Of a DNA stretch of 34,957 nt, positions 1 to 8,459 are shown one piece after another. How positions within the stretch are numbered: position 1 is the stretch's first letter; the number at the start of each line of letters is the position of its first letter. Source of the DNA: Saprospiraceae bacterium (GTDB taxonomy: Bacteria; Bacteroidota; Bacteroidia; Chitinophagales; Saprospiraceae); assembly GCA_027488855.1 (NCBI GenBank), contig JAIYAV010000349.1, positions 1 through 34,957 of the forward strand. The letters run 5' to 3'. A program made the position numbers and the translations under genes. A model generated the notes under the pieces. That model was not told where the DNA came from and searched no databases. It saw only the letters and a list, made by a program, of their open reading frames with translations.

Positions 1-241
1 ACCGATTCTCTTTTGCCAAATCCTTAAATTTCTGCTAACAGAAATTTAAACATACTCTAACATTACGACCTTTTTTTATTCTTTCAAATCCTGTCCGAAT
101 AAACTGCGCGGACTATTGATACAATGATGAGCAGTAATAACACCCAAAAGTAACATCCATCGTCCAATGGAGTTGTTTATCTACGCTTCGACCTTTCCTC
201 TCACTGATTCTTTTATCTCATTGGTACAATCAAGTCAGTAG
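1..241. other. Gene-free left edge
   Basis: All six frames are closed by stops within the first about 50 bases, so no gene enters from the left. The stretch is AT-rich. It holds one perfect hairpin (24-49), described separately, and a T-run near 70. It lies downstream of the minus-strand gene ending at 242. Confidence 0.6.
24..49. terminator. Perfect 11-bp hairpin, possible terminator
   Basis: TTAAATTTCTG and CAGAAATTTAA form perfect 11-bp arms around a 4-nt loop (CTAA). The stem is AT-rich and has no immediate T-tract, so a terminator role is only a possibility. It lies about 190 bases downstream of the minus-strand gene ending at 242. Confidence 0.3.
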
Positions 242-853
242 TTATGCCATCATCAAGGGGATGATTGTTTTTGACCCAAAATGGATACAAGCCAAAATCA
301 GTACGATTGGTACAATTTTTTTCATGGACAAATCCTCAAAAAGAAATTGGAGGGCAACAAGCATCACTGCGAAATAGGCAAACTCCATCATATTGACCGA
401 CGACAAAATGGTATTCGTGACATTGCCTTCAAAATAGTCATCCACGCCATTTTCAGTCCTCAAATAAAAAGCACGGTTGAATGCGCCTAGTTCACCGGTC
501 TGGAAATCCGCATTAAACAAAGTGAAGTATAAACTGGAAATAATGCCTGGAATAAAAAATACACAATAACTGATCAAGATGGCTTTGAGCAATTTTTTGC
601 TTTCCAGGTTTTGCCACAGGTATGAAATCCCTTTGAGCAATAAAAAATTGAAAAATAAAAACAAGAACATAAGAATAACCCCCAGCAGGTAATTGAACAC
701 CAAAAAGGACTGAAAAGTCATTGGGTTTTCTCGCCCCGCGCGTTCCAGGGCAGGTAGTTTAAGCCAAAAATGGTAGTGGTACCTGGTCAAAAAAAGCAAG
801 GCAGGTAAAATGAGCAGCCAGTATCTGTTTTTGAGGTTGGTAAGCGCTTCCAT
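242..853 (-). CDS. Multi-pass membrane protein, unknown function
   Basis: This is a 203-residue protein that I do not recognise. Hydrophobic segments lie at about residues 10-25, 48-75, 88-110, 153-172 and 180-198, which suggests four or five membrane spans. A short charged stretch, NRAFYLRTENGVDDYFEG, falls between spans three and four. Its ATG starts two bases after the stop codon of the upstream gene (856-2244), so the two are almost certainly co-transcribed and translationally coupled. That suggests a small envelope-related unit, but no motif gives a function. The start was chosen because of this tight spacing and because it precedes the first hydrophobic segment. Confidence 0.75.
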   Translation of the reverse strand: MEALTNLKNRYWLLILPALLFLTRYHYHFWLKLPALERAGRENPMTFQSFLVFNYLLGVILMFLFLFFNFLLLKGISYLWQNLESKKLLKAILISYCVFFIPGIISSLYFTLFNADFQTGELGAFNRAFYLRTENGVDDYFEGNVTNTILSSVNMMEFAYFAVMLVALQFLFEDLSMKKIVPIVLILACIHFGSKTIIPLMMA

Positions 854-855
854 GG

Positions 856-2244
856 CTATTGATTTTTTTTGAATTGTTGTTCCAATGATTCTTCAAAAGT
901 CAGGTCGCGGATTACCTTGTTTTCCAAAGGCGTAGCCAGCAGTACATTGTAATTTCGCCAAAAACGCTCGTTGTATTGTCTGCGGAGGTCATTCGTGTCT
1001 TCTCGGCGGCTCAGGGTTTCGCGGGGTTTTACTTTTTCCATTTCCTTTTTGTCGGGTTGAATTTCATTGACCATCAAACTGCAAAAATTATAACTGAAAG
1101 TGGTTTTTCCTTCCTCGACTTTGCTTTTACGCAAACTGCCCATGGTCATCCATTCCATGTAAGAGAGGTAATATTTGCCTCCTATTTTTTGATACGTTAT
1201 ATTCAGTTTGTTGGAAAATTTTCCTTCATGGTAAATATCTCCTATAAATTCCTTCACATCCTTAAGAGAAGCTTTTCTCTGTTCAGAAACAGTATTTGTG
1301 TCAATTTTCATGTCGGATACAATTTCCTGATATTCAACAGCATCATAAAAATCAATATGATGAATACCATAATCCTCACTGTTGATGTAAAGCGCACCAT
1401 AATGGCCTGGAAAACGAAATTTGATGTGGTAAACCCATTCACCATCATAAGAAGTCATATCTACCAAACGAACAGAAGACCGGGGACTTCTGAGTATTTC
1501 ACCTAGCCAATAGCGGCGGGAATTGTGGACATAACCATCGTCATTGACAGTCCGCTCATTGTGTTTATGTATCCTCACGGGATCTTGTGTCAAAATGAGA
1601 TAGAGGTTATTTTTTTTGCCAAACATCAGGCCCAAAGCACGTTGCCCTAAGCTTTGCTTTGCCAGGTCGTTGCTTTTGCGGTATTCATTGAGCCGAATGC
1701 GCATGCGGTCAGGATTGGCATCAATCCCCCAATCCTGAATGTCCACCATGCCCTCCATCAGGCGGGTATAGCCGTAGTCGTCGCGGCTTTGTGCTTTTTC
1801 GCGGTAAAAGGCGTTGAGTTGGTGCATTTTGCTGGGGTAGTTTTTCTTCAAACGTTTGAGGGCTTCGCGCAAAATGGCACGCCCGGAGTCGGAATGGGGT
1901 TTGACCAGTGCTTCGGCCAGTTCCAACACTTCAGGTTTGAGGTAAATGCGTAGGGTATCCTCCTGCTGTACTTTTGACAGGGCGATGGTGTAGGTTTTAA
2001 AACCCAGGCAACTCACTTTGAGACTGTCTTTGGCATAGGCAGCAGGGTAATTCAGGGTAAAAGCCCCCACTTCATTGCTGACTACCCCCATGCCTCGGGC
2101 GGGAATCCCCACATGGGCGTAGGGAACAGGTACAGAACCTTTAGCGGTAAGGACTATCCCATTGAGTTGAAAATGTGGCTGTGCTATGGCCAGCGAAAAA
2201 AAGGCTTGCAAAATGAAGACGCCTAAAAACAGATGATGTTTCAT
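856..2244 (-). CDS. Secreted carboxypeptidase-regulatory-like domain protein
   Basis: This 462-residue protein has an N-terminal signal peptide (residues 1-21, ending SLAIAQ). A CarboxypepD_reg-like beta-sandwich follows at about 25-112. It is recognisable from the pattern of VLTAKGSVPVPYAHVG, the NEVGAFTL turn, DSLKVSCLGFKT and a closing LKPEVLELAEALV. This domain is typical of Bacteroidota outer-membrane and periplasmic proteins, but here no TonB-dependent receptor barrel follows. The remaining about 350 residues match the large family of 'carboxypeptidase-like regulatory domain' proteins of unknown role, rich in charged and aromatic residues. No protease active site is visible, so peptidase activity should not be assumed. 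It is the first gene of a two-gene unit with the membrane protein at 242-853 and is divergent from moxR. Confidence 0.8.
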   Translation of the reverse strand: MKHHLFLGVFILQAFFSLAIAQPHFQLNGIVLTAKGSVPVPYAHVGIPARGMGVVSNEVGAFTLNYPAAYAKDSLKVSCLGFKTYTIALSKVQQEDTLRIYLKPEVLELAEALVKPHSDSGRAILREALKRLKKNYPSKMHQLNAFYREKAQSRDDYGYTRLMEGMVDIQDWGIDANPDRMRIRLNEYRKSNDLAKQSLGQRALGLMFGKKNNLYLILTQDPVRIHKHNERTVNDDGYVHNSRRYWLGEILRSPRSSVRLVDMTSYDGEWVYHIKFRFPGHYGALYINSEDYGIHHIDFYDAVEYQEIVSDMKIDTNTVSEQRKASLKDVKEFIGDIYHEGKFSNKLNITYQKIGGKYYLSYMEWMTMGSLRKSKVEEGKTTFSYNFCSLMVNEIQPDKKEMEKVKPRETLSRREDTNDLRRQYNERFWRNYNVLLATPLENKVIRDLTFEESLEQQFKKNQ

Positions 2245-2538
2245 GTGCTAACTATTGATGGCTCAAGCTTTTCTCTCTTGTCTCTTTGTATTGATAAAGG
2301 TATTTCAAATATTTATTTTATGCAACATTATTTTTTCAAATTTTCATAATGGGTTTGCTGTAATTCTTAATTTTATTTTTGCTTTTCCCCAATAACTTCT
2401 TTGCGTCCCGCTTAATTTTTATAAAAAGTTGCACTTTTTAGTCTTTGTACACGTCCATCCCAACTTTTCCCTTTCGACTTGCATCCGTTTATCAAGTTTT
2501 TTCTCCAAATTTGCACTCCAAATTAATTCATCCGGCTG
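2245..2538. promoter_or_regulatory. Divergent intergenic region, perfect palindrome at 2422-2440
   Basis: This 294-bp AT-rich spacer separates the minus-strand carboxypeptidase-like gene from the plus-strand bat locus and must hold promoters for both. TAAAAAGT and ACTTTTTA form perfect 8-bp arms around TGC at 2422-2440, followed at once by GTCTTTG. This could be an operator or part of a promoter. A second candidate box, CCAAATTTG, lies near 2505-2513 close to the moxR start. Neither matches the Bacteroidota TAnnTTTG box exactly, so exact start sites are uncertain. Confidence 0.4.
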
Positions 2539-3537
2539 ATGCACCACGTGGACATAGAAGCGCTAAACCAACAAATCTACATCGACAGCGCCTTTGTAGA
2601 AAAATTACATGCCGAAACGGCCAAAGTGATCGTTGGGCAAGAAAAAATGATTGAACGCCTCATGTTGGGTCTGCTCAGCAGAGGACACGTGCTGTTGGAG
2701 GGCCTTCCTGGCTTGGCCAAAACCCTGGCCATCAAAACACTTTCCCAGGCCATTGATGCCAATTTCAGTCGCATCCAGTTTACGCCCGACCTCTTACCTG
2801 CCGACATCATCGGTACCATGATTTACAACCCGGCGCAAAACGAATTCACCGTACGCAAAGGGCCCATTTTCGCCAACTTCATCCTGGCTGACGAGATCAA
2901 CCGCGCCCCAGCCAAGGTACAAAGTGCCTTGCTCGAAGCCATGCAAGAGCGCCAGGTGACCATCGGCACGGATACCTTCAAGTTGCAGGAACCCTTCCTT
3001 GTTTTGGCCACCCAAAACCCCATCGAGCAAGAAGGAACCTACCCCTTGCCCGAAGCACAGGTCGACCGCTTCATGCTCAAAGTCAAAATTGGTTATCCCA
3101 GCAAGGAAGAAGAGCGCGAGATCATGCGCCGTAACCTCAACGACGAAAGTTTTGGCCAGGAAATCAAACCTGTAGTGCATCCCGACGATATCATGCGCGC
3201 CCGCCAATCGGTGCGCAAGGTGTACATGGACGAAAAAATTGAGCGCTACATCCTCGATATTGTGTTTGCAACCCGCAACCCTGCTGATTACGGTTTGCGC
3301 GACCTGCAACCCCTCATCAGCTACGGCGCGTCACCCCGGGCGAGCATCAACCTGGCCCTGGCCGCAAAATCCTACGCATTCCTCAAACGCCGGGGCTACG
3401 TCATTCCCGAAGATGTGCGCAACATCTGTATGGATGTGCTGCGCCACCGCATGGGCTTGACCTACGAAGCGGAAGCGGAGAATACTACACAAGAAGACAT
3501 TGTCAATCGGATTTTGAATACCGTAGAAGTACCGTAA
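2539..3537 (+). CDS. moxR: MoxR-family AAA+ ATPase, first gene of the bat locus
   Basis: This 332-residue protein has the full MoxR set of motifs. Walker A is GLPGLAKT (55-62), Walker B is FILADE (114-119) followed by INRAP, and sensor 1 is LATQNP (156-161). The PEAQVDRF segment (171-178) is highly conserved in the family, and a C-terminal lid domain is present. MoxR ATPases are cytoplasmic chaperones that use ATP to remodel or activate partner proteins carrying von Willebrand A domains. Those partners are encoded directly downstream: DUF58 at 3638, BatA at 5678 and BatB at 6687. Length is normal for the family. The start at 2539 gives the usual short N-terminal helix before VIVGQEKMIE. A DUF58-type gene follows after an inverted-repeat element. 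Confidence 0.95.
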   Translation: MHHVDIEALNQQIYIDSAFVEKLHAETAKVIVGQEKMIERLMLGLLSRGHVLLEGLPGLAKTLAIKTLSQAIDANFSRIQFTPDLLPADIIGTMIYNPAQNEFTVRKGPIFANFILADEINRAPAKVQSALLEAMQERQVTIGTDTFKLQEPFLVLATQNPIEQEGTYPLPEAQVDRFMLKVKIGYPSKEEEREIMRRNLNDESFGQEIKPVVHPDDIMRARQSVRKVYMDEKIERYILDIVFATRNPADYGLRDLQPLISYGASPRASINLALAAKSYAFLKRRGYVIPEDVRNICMDVLRHRMGLTYEAEAENTTQEDIVNRILNTVEVP

Positions 3538-3630
3538 AAGTTGAAAAGTTGAAGTGTTTAAAAGAACGGTCGCTGAGCGAAGCCGAAGTGTCGTTCTTTT
3601 AAACTCTTCAACTTTCCAACTTTTCAACTC
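3538..3630. repeat. Inverted-repeat element with 8-nt word arms, between moxR and DUF58
   Basis: The left arm (3538-3568) starts directly after the moxR stop. It holds two tandem octamers AAGTTGAA and then a tail ending AAAAGAACG. The right arm (3592-3630) is its reverse complement, CGTTCTTTT..., with three octamers (TTCAACTT, TCCAACTT, TTCAACTC). The right arm therefore differs by one extra 8-nt unit. The loop (3569-3591) is GC-rich and contains GCTGAGCGAAGCCGAAG. I recall similar loop-like sequences scattered in Bacteroidota genomes but cannot verify that here. The element fills almost the whole gap. It also creates a spurious 28-codon extension in front of the DUF58 gene. Confidence 0.85.
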
Positions 3631-3637
3631 CCAAAAC

Positions 3638-4510
3638 ATGGAGACCAGCGAATTGCTCAAAAAAGTCCGCAAGATCGAGATCAAGATGAAGGGCCTGAGT
3701 AAACACCTCTTTTCGGGTGAATACCACAGCGCCTTCAAGGGGCGGGGCATGTCGTTCAGTGAGGTACGCAATTACCAATACGGCGACGATGTGCGCAACA
3801 TCGACTGGAACGTAACGGCCCGCACGGGGGAGCCACACATCAAAATTTTTGAGGAAGAGCGAGAATTGACGGTGATCCTGCTGGTGGACATCAGTCGTTC
3901 GGCACTTTTTGGCACCGTGGAGCAATTCAAATCCGAAATCATCACCGAAATCAGCGCCCTGGTGGCTTTTTCTGCCATCACGAACAATGACAAAGTGGGC
4001 CTGATCCTTTTTACCGACCAAATCGAATTGTTCATCCCCGCCCAAAAGGGCAAACAGCACATTTTGCGCATCATCCGGGAGTTGCTCGATTTTCAGCCTA
4101 AGGGGGTGGGTACCCGCATTGACAAAGCCCTGGAGTATTTCCAACGCATCATCAAAAAACGCAGCATCTGCTTTTTGGTCAGCGACTTTTTGGGGCAAGG
4201 GTACGAAGAGCCATTGCGCGTAGCCTCGCGCAAGCACGACCTGGTAGGGGTACGCATTGCCGATCCGGCTGAAGCACAATTGCCCAATATCGGTCTGGTA
4301 CATGCCCTTGACTCAGAATCAGGCGCGCTCAATTGGGTGGATACCTCTTCCGCAAAAGTACGGGCTACTTATGCCGACTGGTACGAACGCAACTACCAAT
4401 ATTACCGCAATGCCTTCTTAAAATGTGGCGCGGATAAGCTGGACATCCTCACCACGGAGTCTTATACGACTGCTTTGCATCAATTTTTCAAAAAACGTTC
4501 AGGCGTATGA
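3638..4510 (+). CDS. DUF58 domain protein of the bat locus (VWA-like)
   Basis: This is a 290-residue cytoplasmic protein with no signal or membrane segment. The DUF58 signature lies at about 44-76: RNYQYGDDVRNIDWNVTA, then HIKIFEEERE. A VWA-like fold follows with a MIDAS-type DISRS motif (84-88), KVGLILFTD and LVSDFL. DUF58 proteins regularly sit next to MoxR ATPases and are thought to be their partners. An upstream in-frame ATG at 3554 would add 28 residues encoded by the inverted-repeat element. I reject it in favour of the ATG at 3638, where METSELLKKVRKIEIK begins as expected for the family. The stop overlaps the next start (ATGA), so the two genes are translationally coupled. Confidence 0.93.
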   Translation: METSELLKKVRKIEIKMKGLSKHLFSGEYHSAFKGRGMSFSEVRNYQYGDDVRNIDWNVTARTGEPHIKIFEEERELTVILLVDISRSALFGTVEQFKSEIITEISALVAFSAITNNDKVGLILFTDQIELFIPAQKGKQHILRIIRELLDFQPKGVGTRIDKALEYFQRIIKKRSICFLVSDFLGQGYEEPLRVASRKHDLVGVRIADPAEAQLPNIGLVHALDSESGALNWVDTSSAKVRATYADWYERNYQYYRNAFLKCGADKLDILTTESYTTALHQFFKKRSGV

Positions 4511-5466
4511 GGATAGCGAAGATGCGTTTGGTTTTGGTGAGCAGCATGTTTTGCTTTTTGGCCCTGACTGGCCTTGAGGCTCAAGTCAGCGTAACCGCGC
4601 AGCTCAAAACCCAGGAAATCTTCATCGGGGATCAGGTTCGTTTGACGGTGCGCATCAGCTTGCCCAGTAGGATCCCTTTCAAGTTCGTCAAAATCAAGGA
4701 GGTATTGCAACAGGTGCCCAAAATAGAATTGGTGAACCGTGGTTCGTTACTCACAGTCGCTCAGGAGCCTCAGCAAATCCTGGAGCAGCAGTTTGTACTC
4801 ACCAGTTTTGAAGCCGGCAATTATCAGATTCCTCCCATTACCATCGATTTTGAAGAAAATGGCTTGATTAAAAGTGCCAGTTCCGGTGTTGCCCTATCCC
4901 TCAAAGTGGTTTCGATCCCGGTAAACCCCGAGCGGGACACCCTGCGAGCCATCAAAGACATCAACCGCGAGGAGATTCAAGTATCGGATTTTATTTTCCC
5001 AGCTTTGATCGTCCTGTCGCTGCTGGCATTGCTGGGTTTTAGCATTTATTACTTGCTGCGGCGCAAACAAAAACAGCAGCCCGCAGTCATATTGCCACCA
5101 CCGCCCCCTCCACCTGCCCACGAGACGGCGCTGCAAAAGTTGGTGACACGGGAGCAATCCGATCTGTTGGATGGCGGTGAGGTAAACGTGTTCCAAACCC
5201 AACTGACCTATATCCTGCGCGAATACCTGGAAGGCCGTTATGGTATCCATGCACTGGAGTCAACCACTGATGACATTCTCGAATCGCTGCGCAGCATTGG
5301 AGTCCCCGACGACTGGCGGGTACAATTGCGGCAAATGTTACAAACAGCGGATTTGGTCAAATTTGCCAAAGCAGAACCACCCCTGAGTTTTCATGTGGAG
5401 GCTTTGTACAGCGTCAAAACTTTTGTGGAACAGACGAAGGAAGAGGACGCTACAGCTGTTTCTTAA
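4507..5466 (+). CDS. BatD-like single-pass membrane protein
   Basis: This 319-residue protein has a signal peptide (cleavage near LTGLEAQ). An Ig-like periplasmic region follows (about 25-155) with the BatD pattern: IFIGDQVRLTVRI near the start and FEAGNYQIPPITIDF near the end. One membrane span lies at about 160-184 (FIFPALIVLSLLALLGFSIYYLL). A basic and polyproline linker (eight prolines near 199-206) leads to a cytoplasmic helical tail of about 110 residues. That tail resembles the tail of full-length BatD at 9117-10871. The gene overlaps DUF58 by ATGA. The same fold appears three times in this locus, so this is a BatD-related adaptor, probably linking periplasmic and cytoplasmic parts of the Bat complex. 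A second ATG at 4522 is a possible alternative start. Confidence 0.8.
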   Translation: MRIAKMRLVLVSSMFCFLALTGLEAQVSVTAQLKTQEIFIGDQVRLTVRISLPSRIPFKFVKIKEVLQQVPKIELVNRGSLLTVAQEPQQILEQQFVLTSFEAGNYQIPPITIDFEENGLIKSASSGVALSLKVVSIPVNPERDTLRAIKDINREEIQVSDFIFPALIVLSLLALLGFSIYYLLRRKQKQQPAVILPPPPPPPAHETALQKLVTREQSDLLDGGEVNVFQTQLTYILREYLEGRYGIHALESTTDDILESLRSIGVPDDWRVQLRQMLQTADLVKFAKAEPPLSFHVEALYSVKTFVEQTKEEDATAVS

Positions 5467-5481
5467 TTTAAGTAAAATACC

Positions 5482-5638
5482 ATTCCCGAAGGGAATATAT
5501 GTTTATAGCTTCAGTAATTTGAAATTTTGAACCAATCCTGAAGGGATTGTATGTTGAATATTTTTCAACATACAATCCCTTCAGGATTGCGAAAATCATC
5601 CTAAAAACGAGCTATAAACATACAATCCCTTCGGGATT
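5482..5638. repeat. Nested double-stem element built from four AATCCCGAAGGGATT-type palindromes
   Basis: The outer arms are 5482-5510 and 5610-5638, 29 nt, with 26 matching as reverse complements. Each carries an ATTCCCGAAGGGAAT or AATCCCGAAGGGATT palindrome next to ATATGTTTATAGCT or its complement. The inner arms are 5533-5558 and 5564-5589, 26 of 26 nt perfect, built on AATCCTGAAGGGATT plus GTATGTTGAA around a 5-nt loop. The four 15-nt palindromes can each fold alone (6-bp stem, GAA loop) or pair with each other as a two-level cruciform. The element occupies the 211-bp gap between the BatD-like gene and batA. No coding potential is seen in it. Confidence 0.9.
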
Positions 5639-5677
5639 TTCATCATCATTCCTAGAGATACATCAAGTTCTGAGCGT

Positions 5678-6664
5678 ATGAAATTTTTACACCCGTATTT
5701 CTTTCTCCTGCTGCTGTTGCTGCCCCTGCTCGCCAGGTGGTATTGGCAACAACACAAGCAACGGCATGCCGCAGTGACCCTGCCCAGCCTGCAAGGAGTG
5801 GCGGGTGTAGAAACCTTCAAGGCCAAACTGCGGCGTTGGTTGCCCATTTTCCGTGCACTCGGTTTTATTGCCTTGGTTGTTGCGCTAGCCCGCCCACAAT
5901 CGGTACTGAAAGAAGAAAAAATCAAGGCCGAAGGCATCGACATCATGCTTTCGATGGACTTGTCGAGTAGCATGCTGGCCCAGGATTTTGAGCCCAACCG
6001 CCTGGAGGTCAGTAAAAAAATGGCGGTTGAATTTGTCAAAGGCCGCCCCCACGACCGCATTGGTCTGGTCGTTTTCGCCGGGGAAGCGTTTACCCAATGC
6101 CCCCTCACCACCGACCATAAAATTGTGGAAGGTTTTTTGGAGCAATTGGAATGTGGCAACCTGGAGGATGGCACCGCCATTGGGATGGGTTTGGCCGGAG
6201 CAGTGAACCGACTCAAAAGCAGCAAATCCAAAAGTAAGGTGATCATCCTGCTCACCGACGGGGTGAATAATGTGGGGTATTTCAAACCCCTCACCGCTGG
6301 TGAATTGGCCAAAGAATTGGGCATCAAGGTGTATTCCATTGGTGTAGGCACCATTGGAGAAGCACTTACGCCGGTCAGCCGGCTTAGCGATGGTAGTTTC
6401 TTTTTGGATTATGCCCAGGTCGAAATTGATGAAGAGTTGCTGCGCGAAATCGCAAAAATGACGGGTGGTAAATATTTTCGCGCCAAAAACAACCAGGATT
6501 TGCGCGAAATTTACAAAACCATCGACCAATTGGAAAAAACCGAAATTCAGGTTACCCGCATCAAAAAATACAGCGAGGAATTTCACCGTTGGGTGTTTAT
6601 TGGATTATTGTTTCTGCTCGCCGAGTTTGTGTTGCGCCAGACTTGGTTGAGGAGTTTGCCATAA
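5678..6664 (+). CDS. batA: BatA, membrane-anchored VWA-domain protein
   Basis: This 328-residue protein has two N-terminal membrane segments (about 7-23 and 55-72), then a VWA domain and a C-terminal membrane span (about 305-322). The metal-ion site (MIDAS) is complete: DLSSS (94-98), a downstream DGTAIG threonine near 166 and LLTDG (191-195). In this family the VWA domain is believed to bind partner proteins through the bound metal, and MoxR to regulate it. BatA was named from the Bacteroides fragilis aerotolerance operon, but its biochemical role is still unclear. The next gene, batB, encodes a clear paralogue 22 bases downstream. The start follows directly after the repeat element and precedes the hydrophobic MKFLHPYFFLLLL segment. 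Confidence 0.93.
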   Translation: MKFLHPYFFLLLLLLPLLARWYWQQHKQRHAAVTLPSLQGVAGVETFKAKLRRWLPIFRALGFIALVVALARPQSVLKEEKIKAEGIDIMLSMDLSSSMLAQDFEPNRLEVSKKMAVEFVKGRPHDRIGLVVFAGEAFTQCPLTTDHKIVEGFLEQLECGNLEDGTAIGMGLAGAVNRLKSSKSKSKVIILLTDGVNNVGYFKPLTAGELAKELGIKVYSIGVGTIGEALTPVSRLSDGSFFLDYAQVEIDEELLREIAKMTGGKYFRAKNNQDLREIYKTIDQLEKTEIQVTRIKKYSEEFHRWVFIGLLFLLAEFVLRQTWLRSLP

Positions 6665-6686
6665 ATTTTTGTTTAACTAAATCACT

Positions 6687-7739
6687 ATGTTTCGCTTCGA
6701 GCATCCCATTTATTTGTACGCCTTAGCCATCCTGCCGCTCTTGGTTCTGCTGATGCTGGGGGCTTCGTATGCGCGCAAAAAAGCCCTGATCCGCCTGGGA
6801 AATCCTGAGCTGATCCAGCGCCTGATGCCCGAACGTTCGCCCGTACGCCTGCGCAACAAAAACATCCTTTTTCTCATTGGGCTGTTTTTCATCATCATCG
6901 CCCTGGCCAATCCACAATGGGGTACCAAAACCCAGGCCGTACGCCGCCAAAGCATCGACATCATTTTTGCCCTGGACATCTCCCAAAGTATGATGTGCCA
7001 GGATATTGCGCCCAGCCGACTGATCCAGGCTCAACGCTTATGCCAGCAACTGATTGAAAAACTCAGCGGCAATCGCCTGGGAGTCATCCTCTTCGCAGGT
7101 GAAGCCTACATGCAGGTGCCACTCACCACCGATTACGAAGCCGTAAGTCTACTCCTACAAAGCGCCAATCCCGATATGATCAGCAGCCAGGGTACTTCGA
7201 TCGGTGAAGCGCTGGAAATTGCTCAACAAAGCACCAGCAAAAGCAATGGTAATCGCGTAGTACTGGTCATTACCGATGGAGAAGACCACGAAGCTCGCGC
7301 CGAAAGCCAGGCCCGACAAGCAGCTCGGGCAGGCATGAAAATTTTTACCATCGGCATTGGCAGCGAAGCGGGAGGTTTTGTACCTTTTGTGGACGAAAAT
7401 GGCATGGCCGATTACAAACGCGACATCAGTGGGAAACCCGTATTGTCCAAGATCAACGCCGGGGTGCTGCGCAAATTGGCCAGCCTGGGTGGCGGCAGTT
7501 TTTTCCGCCTCAATACCCAAAGCGATGCACTGATCGACGCCTTGATGGACAAATTGCAAAAAGTAGAAAAACGCGAGTATGAACAACGGGTCGTTTCGGA
7601 ATACCGCAGCCATTTTCAGCTCTTTTTATTGTTGGGCATTGGCTTCTTGTTGGGGGAGTTTTTGGTGCATTACCGGCGACGGACAAAAACATCTTTGACT
7701 AAGCGCCTGTTTAAAGGAGAGTTAAAAGCAGATTCATGA
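6687..7739 (+). CDS. batB: BatB, membrane-anchored VWA-domain protein
   Basis: This 350-residue protein is a paralogue of BatA with the same plan: membrane segments at about 8-25 and 59-74, a VWA domain, and a C-terminal span at about 313-332 followed by a basic tail. The MIDAS residues are DISQS (97-101), T170 (in SQGTSIGEAL) and ITDGED (195-200). It also carries VVLVITDGEDHEARAE and GMKIFTIGIGSEAG, typical of Bat VWA domains. BatA and BatB probably form the metal-dependent core of the envelope complex served by MoxR. The stop overlaps the batC start (ATGA), so the two are translationally coupled. Confidence 0.93.
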   Translation: MFRFEHPIYLYALAILPLLVLLMLGASYARKKALIRLGNPELIQRLMPERSPVRLRNKNILFLIGLFFIIIALANPQWGTKTQAVRRQSIDIIFALDISQSMMCQDIAPSRLIQAQRLCQQLIEKLSGNRLGVILFAGEAYMQVPLTTDYEAVSLLLQSANPDMISSQGTSIGEALEIAQQSTSKSNGNRVVLVITDGEDHEARAESQARQAARAGMKIFTIGIGSEAGGFVPFVDENGMADYKRDISGKPVLSKINAGVLRKLASLGGGSFFRLNTQSDALIDALMDKLQKVEKREYEQRVVSEYRSHFQLFLLLGIGFLLGEFLVHYRRRTKTSLTKRLFKGELKADS

Positions 7740-8455
7740 GAACCATCGGTTTGTTATTGTGCTGTTCATTCTTGGGATTGGCGAATGGGTTGCTGGCTCA
7801 AACGGCGCACCAATGGTTGCGCAAAGGAGATCAGGAATACCTGGAGCAGCGCTATGCCGACTCGGAAAGCAATTACCGCAAAGCCCTGGAGCGCAAAAAC
7901 AGTCCCCAAGGCCAGTACAACCTCGGCAACTCCATCTACCAGCAAAAACGCTACCAGGAAGCCCTCACGCGGTATGAAAATGCGGCAAAAAAAGCGACTA
8001 CCCCTACGGATAAAGCCGCAGCCTACCACAACCTGGGCAACACCCTTTTTCAACTCAATGAACTGGACAAAAGCATCAATGCCTTCAAACAAGCCCTGCG
8101 CCTGAACCCCAACGACAAAGAAACCAAGTTCAATCTAGCCCTGGCTCAGCAACGCAAAAAGCAAGAAGAACAACAAAAACAACGTTCTTCTTCTGACGAC
8201 GATAAAAACCAGAACCAAAACCAACAACAACCCCAATCCAATCAAGGCCAAAAGCCCAACCAGGAGCCCAAACAGAATCAAAATCCCCAACAAAGTCAAG
8301 GCCAACCCCAGGAACGCCAGGAACAGGCCCCACCACCCAACCTCAGCCAAAAAGAAGCCCAAAACCTGCTGAAAATCATGGATGAGGAAGAACGAAAGGT
8401 GCAAGGAAAAATGAAAAGGGCTCAGGGAAGGCCGAAGTCGGGAAAGGATTGGTAA
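7736..8455 (+). CDS. batC: BatC, secreted TPR protein with Q/N/P-rich tail
   Basis: This 239-residue protein has a signal peptide (about 1-21, ending GLLAQT). About three tetratricopeptide repeats follow at about 25-135, for example AQGQYNLGNS-like and AAYHNLGNTLFQLNELDKSI segments. Then comes a low-complexity stretch of about 60 residues rich in Gln, Asn and Pro (about 145-205). The protein ends with EEERKVQGKMKRAQGRPKSGKDW, a basic conserved-looking tail. TPRs mediate protein-protein contacts, and BatC is regarded as a scaffold for BatA/BatB in the periplasm. It overlaps batB by ATGA. The Q/N/P tail is simple-sequence-like at the DNA level (CAA, AAC, CCC codons) and is probably variable in length between strains. 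Confidence 0.9.
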   Translation: MRTIGLLLCCSFLGLANGLLAQTAHQWLRKGDQEYLEQRYADSESNYRKALERKNSPQGQYNLGNSIYQQKRYQEALTRYENAAKKATTPTDKAAAYHNLGNTLFQLNELDKSINAFKQALRLNPNDKETKFNLALAQQRKKQEEQQKQRSSSDDDKNQNQNQQQPQSNQGQKPNQEPKQNQNPQQSQGQPQERQEQAPPPNLSQKEAQNLLKIMDEEERKVQGKMKRAQGRPKSGKDW

Positions 8456-8459
8456 AACA

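Noticed and set aside
1..241. Partial gene at the left edge
   Set aside because: All six frames contain stops within about 50 bases of the edge.
2539..3537. MoxR as the CoxD chaperone of the cox operon
   Set aside because: It is adjacent to DUF58 and the bat genes and more than 10 kb from coxSLM, on the other strand.
3554..3637. 28-codon N-terminal extension of the DUF58 gene
   Set aside because: It is encoded by the inverted-repeat element. The family start fits the ATG at 3638.
5885..6586. 233-codon minus-strand frame opposite batA
   Set aside because: It overlaps the complete VWA domain of BatA and is a mirror frame.
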